64,000 nt of DNA. Source: Deinococcus indicus (GTDB lineage Bacteria; Deinococcota; Deinococci; Deinococcales; Deinococcaceae). Under the pieces are notes generated by a model. That model had not been told where the DNA came from, searched no databases, and saw only the letters and a list, made by a program, of their open reading frames with translations. A program made the position numbers and the translations under genes. Where the stretch lies: the NCBI RefSeq assembly GCF_002198095.1, contig NZ_NHMK01000014.1, forward strand, positions 124,001 to 188,000, read 5' to 3'. Positions 56,678 through 64,000 of this stretch are shown one piece after another; within the stretch, counting starts at the first letter, position 1; every line of letters starts with the position of its first letter.

Positions 56678-57007
56678 ATGACTGAAGCCATGATCCGGGA
56701 GTGCATCGAGGCCTGTCTGGCGTGCGTGGCGGCGTGCGAGGAGTGCGCGGCGGCGTGCCTGTCGGAGCCAGAGATCGACATGATGCGCGGCTGCATCCGC
56801 CTGGACCGGGACTGCGCGGACGTGTGCGCCCTGACGGCGCGGCTGCTGATGCGCGGCAGTGACCTGCATGCGCAGGCGTGCGCGCTGTGCGCTTCAGCGT
56901 GCGAGGCCTGCGCGGCCGAGTGCGGCCAGCACCACCATGACCACTGTCAGCGCTGCGCCGAGGCCTGCCGCCGTTGCGAGGAAGCGTGCCGGAAACTGGC
57001 GGCCTGA
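56678..57007 (+). CDS. Four-helix-bundle copper-binding protein (Csp-like, DUF326)
   Basis: A 109-residue protein with 19 Cys arranged in CxxxC steps along four helices (ECIEACLACVAACEECAAAC, GCIRLDRDC, ACALCASACEACAAEC, HCQRCAEACRRCEEAC) and a GQHHHDH loop. This is the pattern of copper storage proteins (Csp1/Csp3). There is no signal peptide, so it should be cytosolic (Csp3-like), storing Cu(I) inside the bundle. The ATG follows GGTGGGG. It stands alone between a GNAT remnant and the recA operon. Confidence 0.87.
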   Translation: MTEAMIRECIEACLACVAACEECAAACLSEPEIDMMRGCIRLDRDCADVCALTARLLMRGSDLHAQACALCASACEACAAECGQHHHDHCQRCAEACRRCEEACRKLAA

Positions 57008-57070
57008 ACGGGGTTGCGGTGCGGGTGCGGGTGCCCGCCTAGGGGTCCGGGACCGGCCTGGGGGTGGGGG

Positions 57071-57076
57071 TAGACT
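57071..57076 (+). promoter_or_regulatory. Possible upstream promoter (TAGACT) in the recA region
   Basis: TAGACT ends 6 nt before ATG 57083 and thus fits the leaderless start pattern. It would be a second promoter, upstream of the palindrome, producing a transcript that runs into cinA. Confidence 0.35.
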
Positions 57077-57082
57077 GGACGG

Positions 57083-58442
<1,360 letters not shown>

Positions 58443-58446
<4 letters not shown>

Positions 58447-59387
58447 AGATCAAGAAGACCCACCGCCCAGCCCGCACCGCCTCCACCCCCGCCCCGGCCA
58501 GCGAGCCCGGTGCGCTGCGCCGCGCCGTCACCGAGGCGCAGGCCGACGCGCCACGCCGCGACCGCCCGGCCGGCCAGGGAGCGGGCAACCGCGGCGCGAA
58601 ACCCACCCGGCCCGCGAAGGAAGGGGGCCGCCGGCCCACCCACGACGCCGCCCCCCGCGCGACCGGCTCCCAGCAGACCGGCGCCAGGCCAACCGGCGCC
58701 AGGCAGACCGACCCCCGGCAGACCGGCCGCCCGGAGTCCGGGTCCGGTCCCCAGCCGGCCGGCACGCAGCGCCTGTTCTTCGCGCTGAAGGTCCCCGCGA
58801 ACCTCGTCGGGCCGCTGCGGGAAGCGCAACGCAAACTGCGCGGCAACTGGCGCCGCGTGGACGCCGACCAGCTGCACGTCACCCTGGCGTACCTGCCGGC
58901 CGTGCCCGCCGACCGCGTGGACGACCTCAAGCGCCTGGGCGTCACGCTCATGCAGGACCTGCCGCCCATGCAGGTCAGCCTGCGCGGCACCGGCTACTAC
59001 CCCAACGAGGGCAGCCCCCGCGTGTGGTTCGTGAAGGTGGAAGCCGAGGGCCTGCCGGAACTGGCGCAGGCGCTGCGCGACGGCATTCACGCGCTGGGCC
59101 TGGAAACCGACGAGCAACCGTTCAAGGGGCACATCACCCTGGCCCGCAAGAAGGGACCGGCGCCGCGCGTGCCGCCCCTGACCTTCACCCACGGATGGCA
59201 GGCCGGCGGCGCGGTCCTGTACCGCAGCATCCTGCGTAAGACCGGCCCCATCCACGAGACCGCCAGCAGCTTCCGCTTCCGCGCGCCGCTGCCCACCACA
59301 CCGGACCCCCTGGCCCCGGACCTCCTGGCACCGGACTCTGCCCACGACACCCCACCGGCCGAACCGGCCGTCACCGACCCGCAGTAA
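58443..59387 (+). CDS. thpR: RNA 2',3'-cyclic phosphodiesterase (LigT/ThpR) with disordered extensions
   Basis: A 2H-family phosphoesterase, 314 residues, about 110 longer than typical members. The catalytic domain (about 108-280) begins [10 protein letters not shown] and has both HxTx motifs: HVTLAY near 144 and HITLARK near 229. Residues 1-107 are a low-complexity Arg/Pro/Thr/Gln stretch with near-repeats ([17 protein letters not shown]), and the tail has [12 protein letters not shown]. It hydrolyses 2',3'-cyclic phosphates on RNA in vitro. The ATG overlaps the cinA stop, and recA follows after 58 nt, the classic Deinococcus order. Confidence 0.93.
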
Positions 59388-59445
59388 CCCCACCCACGCC
59401 GCAACCCCCGCCCCGCACCGGAAGGCCAGCGGGCAAGGAGACCCC

Positions 59446-60510
59446 ATGAGCAAGGAAAAAGAGATCACCGCCGCCCCCACCGACGCCAAGGAACGCGCCA
59501 AGGCCATCGACACCGCCATGAGCCAGATCGAGAAGGCGTTCGGCAAGGGCAGCATCATGAAACTCGGCGCCGAGAGCAAACTCGACGTGCAGACCATCAG
59601 CACCGGCAGCCTCAGCCTGGACCTCGCGCTCGGCGTGGGCGGCGTGCCCAAGGGCCGCGTCACCGAGATCTACGGCCCGGAATCCGGCGGCAAGACCACC
59701 CTGGCCCTCAGCATCATCGCGCAGTCCCAGAAGGCCGGCGGCACCGCCGCGTTCATCGACGCCGAACACGCCCTTGACCCCGTGTACGCCCGCGCGCTCG
59801 GCGTGAACACCGACGAACTGCTCGTCGCGCAGCCCGACAACGGCGAACAGGCGCTGGAAATCATGGAACTGCTCGTCCGCAGCGGCGCCATCGACATCGT
59901 CGTCGTCGACTCGGTCGCCGCCCTGACCCCCCGCGCCGAAATCGAGGGCGAGATGGGCGACAGCCTCCCCGGCCTCCAGGCCCGCCTCATGAGCCAGGCG
60001 CTGCGCAAACTCACCGGCATCCTCAGCAAGACGAACACCGCCGCCATCTTCATCAACCAGGTCCGCGAGAAGATCGGCGTCATGTACGGCAACCCGGAAA
60101 CCACCACCGGCGGCCGCGCCCTGAAGTTCTACGCCTCCGTGCGCCTGGACGTCCGCAAGATCGGGCAGCCCATCAAGGTCGGCAACGACGCCGTCGCCAA
60201 CACCGTCAAGGTCAAGACCGTGAAGAACAAGGTCGCCGCGCCCTTCAAGGAAGTCGAACTGGCCCTCGTGTACGGCAAGGGCTTCGACCAGCTCAGCGAC
60301 CTCGTCACGCTCGCCAGCGACATGGACATCATCAAGAAGGCCGGCAGCTTCTACTCGTACGGCGACGAACGCATCGGCCAGGGCAAGGAGAAAGCCATCG
60401 CCTACATCGCCGAACGCCCCGAGATGGAAGCCGAGATCCGCGAACGCGTCCTGAACGCCATCCGCACCGGCAACGCCCCGGAACTGCCCACCAAACCCAT
60501 CTCCGAGTGA
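59446..60510 (+). CDS. recA: Recombinase RecA
   Basis: The strand-exchange ATPase at the centre of recombinational DNA repair. The 354-residue protein has an N-terminal helix region, Walker A GPESGGKT near 76-83, the Walker B strand [12 protein letters not shown] near 150, the DNA-binding loop 1 [20 protein letters not shown] near 165, and loop 2 with [21 protein letters not shown] near 205. The ATG lies 6 nt after AAGGAG. It is the last gene of the cinA-thpR-recA operon, controlled by the palindrome-bearing promoter, and is followed by a hairpin terminator. Confidence 0.99.
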   Translation: MSKEKEITAAPTDAKERAKAIDTAMSQIEKAFGKGSIMKLGAESKLDVQTISTGSLSLDLALGVGGVPKGRVTEIYGPESGGKTTLALSIIAQSQKAGGTAAFIDAEHALDPVYARALGVNTDELLVAQPDNGEQALEIMELLVRSGAIDIVVVDSVAALTPRAEIEGEMGDSLPGLQARLMSQALRKLTGILSKTNTAAIFINQVREKIGVMYGNPETTTGGRALKFYASVRLDVRKIGQPIKVGNDAVANTVKVKTVKNKVAAPFKEVELALVYGKGFDQLSDLVTLASDMDIIKKAGSFYSYGDERIGQGKEKAIAYIAERPEMEAEIRERVLNAIRTGNAPELPTKPISE

Positions 60511-60541
60511 CGTTGATGGGCGAAGGTTGATGGTTGAAAGG
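60511..60541. repeat. Repeat family 2, copy 3
   Basis: GTTGATGGGCGAAGGTTGAT followed by GGTTGAAAGGT, just after the recA stop, resembles the units at 23396-23451 and 32674-32748. No complementary second half is present; the recA terminator hairpin follows instead. Confidence 0.5.
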
Positions 60542-60542
60542 T

Positions 60543-60574
60543 GAGGGGGAGGGGTCAGCGGGCCTCTCCCCCTC
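60543..60574 (+). terminator. Terminator after recA
   Basis: GAGGGGGAGGGG (60543-60554) pairs with CCTCTCCCCCTC (60563-60574) with one G-T pair and an 8-nt loop. The tail is only weakly T-rich. It lies between convergent genes. Confidence 0.65.
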
Positions 60575-60588
60575 TGTCATGCAGGCAG

Positions 60589-60617
60589 TCATGCGGACTC
60601 CGGCGGAGTCCGGATCA
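60589..60617. repeat. Repeat family 1 remnant: two termini back to back
   Basis: TCATGCGGACTCCG and CGGAGTCCGGATCA are inverted termini of repeat family 1 separated by a single G. The 140-bp body is absent. The last three bases form the TGA stop of the minus-strand gene. Confidence 0.7.
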
Positions 60618-61310
60618 CTTCCAGACGGTCACGGTGTCCGGCGCGGCGAGGGTCAGGGTGCGGGTGGCCTCCTCACTGCCGTAGTTGGATTCGTCCTGTA
60701 CGACGTTCCAGCCGGCCTTCAGGGGCAGGTCCACGGTGACGGACTCCGGCATGCCCCGCTCCGGGACGCAGCGCGCCGCGCCGCTGACCGTCACGTCCGA
60801 CGGGCTGAACACCAGCTGCTGGGTGCGCACGCGGTTCGCTGCGTCCGGCTGGCCCCTGAGCAGGTTCGTTTCCGGCTTCAGGATCGCTGCGGCGTTCCAC
60901 AGGTCCACTCCCACGATGCTGCCCACGCTGGGGAACGACCGCCCGCCGGGCGCGACGTGCAGTTGACCCAGGGGAAAGACGGCAGCGGCCGGATCGCTGA
61001 ACGTCACCTTGCCGGTGCGGGTCACGCAGCCCAGCGGTTCCAGGATCAGCCAGTCTGCGAGGGACACCAGCGACCCCGTGAGCCGCTCGGGGGCGGGCAG
61101 CGGCAGCGTCCATTCACCGGCGGCGCTGACCGTGCCGCGCGCCGCCTGCATCAGGCGGTCGTCCCCGCCCGGAAATTCCAGCAGCAGGCCCACCGAGGCC
61201 GGCTGGCCGGTCCAGCCGCCCACCGTGCCGCGCAACACGGGCGCGTCCGACTGCGCCCACACTGAACCGCCCAGCAGGGCCACGCACACGGCCAACGTTC
61301 TCCATCGCAT
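60615..61310 (-). CDS. Exported hypothetical protein
   Basis: A 231-residue secreted protein. The signal peptide (RTLAVCVALLGGSVWAQ) is followed by a beta-rich mature part with LRGTVGGWTGQPASVGLLLE and a late KAGWNVVQDES, features of Deinococcus-type exported proteins of unknown function. TACACT on the minus strand (61316-61321) ends 5 nt before the ATG, so it is leaderless. Its TGA lies in a repeat family 1 remnant. It is convergent with recA. Confidence 0.68.
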   Translation of the reverse strand: MRWRTLAVCVALLGGSVWAQSDAPVLRGTVGGWTGQPASVGLLLEFPGGDDRLMQAARGTVSAAGEWTLPLPAPERLTGSLVSLADWLILEPLGCVTRTGKVTFSDPAAAVFPLGQLHVAPGGRSFPSVGSIVGVDLWNAAAILKPETNLLRGQPDAANRVRTQQLVFSPSDVTVSGAARCVPERGMPESVTVDLPLKAGWNVVQDESNYGSEEATRTLTLAAPDTVTVWK

Positions 61311-61326
61311 GGCTCAGTGTAGATGG

Positions 61327-61382
61327 CCCCGCGTCGATAGCCCTGTGTCGATAGCCCCGCGTCGGTGGCTCCGCGTAGGCCG
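61327..61382. repeat. 14-bp tandem repeat (four diverged units)
   Basis: Units CCCCGCGTCGATAG, CCCTGTGTCGATAG, CCCCGCGTCGGTGG and CTCCGCGTAGGCCG follow directly. They lie just upstream of a leaderless gene on the minus strand. The number of units may vary between strains. Confidence 0.7.
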
Positions 61383-61507
61383 CTGTGCCTACCCGGCCGT
61401 CCCTCTTTCGGCGGATGCCGCGTCCGGCGCGGGCGGCGCAGACTGGGCGCAGGCTTCGGGGTGGGGTTTCCGCGTGGGAGACATCGACAACCCACGCCCA
61501 AAGTCAA

Positions 61508-61537
61508 AGCCCCCCACCCGAGTGAAGGTGGGGGGCT
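61508..61537 (-). terminator. Terminator after bioY
   Basis: AGCCCCCCACC and GGTGGGGGGCT form a perfect 11-bp stem with an 8-nt loop. On the minus strand the tail reads TTTGACTTTGGG, 20 nt after the bioY stop. Confidence 0.8.
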
Positions 61538-61557
61538 GCTTCGTTGCCTGCCGGGAT

Positions 61558-62142
61558 TTACCGGCGGGCGAACTTCCAGGCGGCGGGCAGCAGCAGCGCG
61601 GCCAGCAGCAGCTTGATGCTGTCGCCGATGATGAAGGGGGTCAGGCCGGCGGTCATGAGGGCGGCGCCCTTCAGGCCGGTGATGGCGCCCAGGACGGGCA
61701 GGCCGATGGCGTAGATGAGGACGCTGCCGACCAGCATGGCGAGGCAGGTGCCCAGGAAGCGGCGGTCCAGCCCGAAGCGTTCGACCAGGAAGCCGACGAG
61801 CGCGGCCGCGAACGGCCAGCTGATGACGTACCCGATGCTGGCGCGCAGGCCGGTGCCCGTGGAGTTCATGACGCCGCTGGCGCCCCCGGCGTACACGGGC
61901 AGTCCGGCGGCGCCGGCCAGGGCGTACAGCAGCACGGCGGCGAAGGCGCGTTTCCAGCCGAGGGCCGCGCCGACCAGCAGCACGCCCAGCGTCTGGAGGG
62001 TCATGGGGACGGGTTGCAGCGGCACCTCGGCCTGCGCGAGCAGCGCGATCAGGGCCGCGCCGCCGCCGACGAGCAGCAGGTCACGGGCGAGGCTGGGAGT
62101 GGGGGCAAGCTGGCGGGCCAGGGTGGGGTGGGTCAGGGTCAT
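61558..62142 (-). CDS. bioY: Biotin transporter BioY
   Basis: The substrate-binding membrane component of an ECF-type biotin importer, 194 residues with about six helices. The family signature VPMTLQTLGVLLVGAALG near 47, then LPVYAGGASGV and GYVISWPFAA near 105, are present. The ATG follows GGAGGA. It is the second gene of a birA-bioY operon (61-nt gap), which ties uptake to ligation. No ATPase or T-component is adjacent, as is common for BioY. Confidence 0.93.
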   Translation of the reverse strand: MTLTHPTLARQLAPTPSLARDLLLVGGGAALIALLAQAEVPLQPVPMTLQTLGVLLVGAALGWKRAFAAVLLYALAGAAGLPVYAGGASGVMNSTGTGLRASIGYVISWPFAAALVGFLVERFGLDRRFLGTCLAMLVGSVLIYAIGLPVLGAITGLKGAALMTAGLTPFIIGDSIKLLLAALLLPAAWKFARR

Positions 62143-62203
62143 GGTGAGTCCTCCTTTGCGGGGGTGAGGGGCGGGCAGAACAGCAGGCAACGCGGCGGGT
62201 CGC

Positions 62204-63166
62204 TCAGGGAGCGGGGCCGCTCCGGGCGGCGTCCGGGGCAAGGGTGCCGACGAGTTGCACGTCGCCGGCGCTGACGGTGCGGGGGCCGCCGGCGGTCGTG
62301 ACGATCAGGCTGCCCTGCGCGTCGAGATCGGTGGCGACGCCTTCCAGCGGACCTTCGTGCGTGTGGATCAGGACCGGGCGGCCCAGGGTGACGTTCGCGG
62401 TCCGCCAGTCGCGCAGGGTCTGGGCGGGCGGGGCGGCCAACGCGCGTTCCAGTTCGTTCAGGAGGGTGCCCAGCAGGGCGGCGCGGGTGGGTTCGGGGGT
62501 GCCGGGGGCCCGCAGGGCGCTCAGGTGCGCGGCGTCGCGTGGGGCGGCAGTGACGTTGATGCCGATGCCCAGGACAGCGCGGCGGGCTTCCTCGCCGCGC
62601 AGGTCCGCTTCGAGCAGGATGCCGGCCAGTTTGCGGCCGTCGGGGGCGAGCAGGTCGTTCGGCCATTTCAGGCCGCCCACGCCGGCGGCGCGTTGCACGG
62701 CGACGCCGGCGGCCAGTGGCATGAGGGGCAGGTCCGCGAGGGTCAGGGGGCCGCCGCGCAGGTTGCGGGTCAGCAGGACGCTGAAGACCAGGGTGCCGTG
62801 GGTGGTGTCCCAGCTCCGGCCACGGCGGCCACGTCCGGCGGTCTGGCGTTCGGCGACCATGACCGCGCCGTGCGGGGCGGGCTGGTCGGGGTGGTCGGCC
62901 CAGGCGCGCAGGGCGTCCTGGGTGCTGGTGACGGTGCCGTGGTAGCGCATGGCCTGTCCGAGGGTGCCGCTGCGGGGGGTCAGGGGTGGGGTGGGCGTGC
63001 CGGGGGGCAGGGCGTACCCGGCGCGGGTGACCTGCACGGGCACGCCAGCGTCGATCAGCTGGCGGGCCAGGGTGTTCACGGTGACGCGGTTCACGCCGAG
63101 GGCCTGCCCGAGCGTGTCCCCGGTCTGGGGGTGGTCGGTCAGCAGCGGGAGGAGGCGGTCGGGCAT
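62204..63166 (-). CDS. birA: Biotin-protein ligase/biotin operon repressor
   Basis: A 320-residue bifunctional protein that attaches biotin to carboxylases and can repress biotin genes. An N-terminal HTH (about 15-40, GQALGVNRVTVNTLARQL) is followed by the ligase with GRGRRGRSW near 113, GLKWPNDLL near 170, and KLAGILLE. The C-terminal SH3-like domain completes it. The ATG at 63166 lies inside a perfect inverted repeat that spans the promoter, suggesting self-repression. bioY follows. Confidence 0.94.
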   Translation of the reverse strand: MPDRLLPLLTDHPQTGDTLGQALGVNRVTVNTLARQLIDAGVPVQVTRAGYALPPGTPTPPLTPRSGTLGQAMRYHGTVTSTQDALRAWADHPDQPAPHGAVMVAERQTAGRGRRGRSWDTTHGTLVFSVLLTRNLRGGPLTLADLPLMPLAAGVAVQRAAGVGGLKWPNDLLAPDGRKLAGILLEADLRGEEARRAVLGIGINVTAAPRDAAHLSALRAPGTPEPTRAALLGTLLNELERALAAPPAQTLRDWRTANVTLGRPVLIHTHEGPLEGVATDLDAQGSLIVTTAGGPRTVSAGDVQLVGTLAPDAARSGPAP

Positions 63167-63199
63167 TCGTTCAGTGTTTTACCCGCTCGGGTGAACGAA
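63166..63199 (-). promoter_or_regulatory. Inverted repeat over the birA promoter
   Basis: TTCGTTCA (63166-63173) and TGAACGAA (63192-63199) are perfect 8-bp arms, 18 nt apart. On the minus strand TTGCCT (63199-63204) and TAAAAC (63176-63181) make a promoter with 17-nt spacing within it. A further TGAACC-G-GGTTCA palindrome lies at 63205-63217. The BirA dimer is the obvious candidate ligand. Confidence 0.55.
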
Positions 63200-63204
63200 G
63201 GCAA

Positions 63205-63217
63205 TGAACCGGGTTCA
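63205..63217. promoter_or_regulatory. Second palindrome in the birA/fur divergent region
   Basis: TGAACC and GGTTCA flank a single G. It shares the TGAAC element with the neighbouring inverted repeat and lies just upstream of the birA -35. Confidence 0.35.
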
Positions 63218-63330
63218 GACAGCGGTCGCGGGCGCCGGGCCGGGGGCGGGCCGGGGGCGGGGCGGGGGCCTGCGGGTGAGTGTGTCGCGCAGGTCACGGG
63301 CGCGTCAGGTGCATTTGCTAGACTGCGCGC

Positions 63331-63741
63331 ATGACGATGGTGCGGCAGACCAAGCAGCGGGCGGCGGTGATCGAGGTCCTGCGGACCGCGCGGTCCCACC
63401 CGGACGCCGCGTGGATTCACGCGCAGGTGCGCGGGCAGTTGCCCAGCGTGAGCCTGGGGACCGTGTACCGCACGCTGGACGCGCTCGTGCGTGACGGCGT
63501 GGTGGTCACGCTCGAACGCGCCGGGCAGGCCACCCGCTACGACTACAAGCACGAGGGCGACACGCACCACCACGCGGTGTGCCGCAGTTGCGGTGCGATC
63601 TTCGACGTGGACGCCGCCGTGGTGCCCACCGTGCCCGCCTCGGCCTTCCCGGCCGGATTCCAGGTGACGGACGTGCGCCTGGAATTCATGGGCGTGTGCC
63701 CCGGCTGTCAGGCGCAGGCCGCCGAAGCCACCGGGGACTGA
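63331..63741 (+). CDS. Fur-family metal-dependent regulator
   Basis: A 136-residue DNA-binding protein of the Fur/PerR/Mur/Zur family. The winged helix has RQTKQRAAVIEVLRTA and SLGTVYRTLDALVRDG near 43. Metal ligands are THHHAVC near 82, CRSCG and a C-terminal CPGCQ, giving the two CxxC zinc pairs. Which metal (iron, manganese, zinc or peroxide via iron) is sensed cannot be read here. TAGACT (63319-63324) ends 6 nt before the ATG; leaderless. Confidence 0.92.
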   Translation: MTMVRQTKQRAAVIEVLRTARSHPDAAWIHAQVRGQLPSVSLGTVYRTLDALVRDGVVVTLERAGQATRYDYKHEGDTHHHAVCRSCGAIFDVDAAVVPTVPASAFPAGFQVTDVRLEFMGVCPGCQAQAAEATGD

Positions 63742-63801
63742 ACCCGTCCGGCGCCGGCTGCGGGCGGTTCGTCCCGGCAGGCGGGCGGTACTCTGCCGGG
63801 T

Positions 63802-64000
63802 ATGACGCCCGCGCCGCCCCCAGCTCCTGAAGTGCAGGAGTTCCCCACCTACCGCCTGCCGACCTTCCTGCCGCCGTTCCTGCTGGGCTGGGGGGTGGGG
63901 GCCGCCCTGACGTTCACGGTGCGCGCGGTCGGCGGGGCGCTGCTGGGTGATCCCTGCGAAGGCCGCACGCTCCTGGCGCTGCTGCTGCCGCTGCTGCTGG
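63802..64000 (+). CDS. Membrane protein, N-terminal part (truncated by window edge)
   Basis: An open frame from ATG 63802 to the window end starts MTPAPPPAPEVQEF and then has hydrophobic segments (FLPPFLLGWGVGAALTFTV near 25-43, then a Leu-rich stretch near 57-66). TACTCT (63789-63794) lies 7 nt before the ATG. It follows the Fur-family gene on the same strand, 60 nt on. No family can be assigned from 66 residues. Confidence 0.6.
   Translation, partial: MTPAPPPAPEVQEFPTYRLPTFLPPFLLGWGVGAALTFTVRAVGGALLGDPCEGRTLLALLLPLLL

Noticed and set aside
61327..61382. CRISPR array
   Set aside because: The 14-bp units are directly adjacent without spacers, diverged and few. The 7-nt array at 32674 also lacks spacers. 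No cas genes are nearby.
62143..62203. Separate biotin-responsive operator directly before bioY
   Set aside because: The 61-nt gap holds no palindrome or -10; bioY is most simply co-transcribed from the birA promoter.

Overview
The window looks like chromosomal DNA of a Deinococcus species. It is very GC-rich. It carries the Deinococcus-type cinA-thpR-recA operon, a Thermus/Deinococcus-type phenylacetate cluster with a textbook PaaR-like operator, an LptD-like barrel gene, and about twenty genes whose start codon lies only 5-7 nt downstream of a TANNNT -10 hexamer, the leaderless-mRNA pattern described for this phylum. Small palindromic non-coding repeats, also typical of the genus, sit between many genes. 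I recognise no transposase, prophage, CRISPR array or rRNA. The organism call is an inference from gene content and layout.

Layout. 1-8115: end of a K+/H+ antiporter, a GGDEF-EAL protein, glyA, a GAF/HD-GYP phosphodiesterase, a frameshifted NTF2-like gene, an XRE regulator/membrane-protein pair and gltD. 8308-13116: gltB. 13117-13818: a repeat-filled gap. 13819-17044: two metallophosphatases, a DUF3006-like protein and an M24 peptidase. 17076-21860: genes resembling CO-dehydrogenase (molybdenum hydroxylase) accessory factors (MocA-like, CoxG-like, MoxR/CoxD-like, VWA/CoxE-like) with a 23-aa Cys-rich mini-ORF coupled to the MoxR gene; no catalytic subunits are in view. 22016-28309: a Vgb-like lipoprotein, an ABC-2 transporter pair, a TPR-GGDEF protein and an aldo/keto reductase with a palindrome over its -10. 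28428-35293: paaZ and paaABCD plus an alpha/beta hydrolase, with map between, controlled at least in part from a PaaR-like site upstream of paaA. 35401-42936: secreted proteins, RidA, a second aldo/keto reductase, DegV, a fused MntA-HepT-like protein divergent from acpS, and an RlmD-like methyltransferase. 43219-47767: speA, tRNA-Asp, a membrane GGDEF protein and a serine hydrolase. 47793-53156: a SpoIID-like gene, an LptD-like barrel gene and a lipoprotein gene, all on the minus strand. 53223-57007: an FAD oxidoreductase, ilvA behind a leader peptide and terminator (attenuator-like), a GNAT remnant and a Csp-like copper protein. 57083-60510: the recA operon behind a 29-bp palindrome. 60615-64000: a secreted protein, birA-bioY, a Fur-family regulator and the start of a membrane protein.

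How the genes work together. Nitrogen assimilation (gltBD), one-carbon metabolism (glyA), polyamine synthesis (speA), isoleucine synthesis (ilvA), biotin uptake and use (bioY, birA) and phenylacetate catabolism (paa) are housekeeping or catabolic blocks. Four c-di-GMP genes (two likely cyclases, two likely phosphodiesterases) are scattered through the window. The most unusual signals are regulatory or structural: the recA operator geometry, a repeat family whose ends supply stop and start codons of neighbouring genes, a 10-bp duplication that breaks a gene, a repeat that encodes the N-terminus of PaaD, an apparent fused toxin-antitoxin protein, and the ilvA leader.
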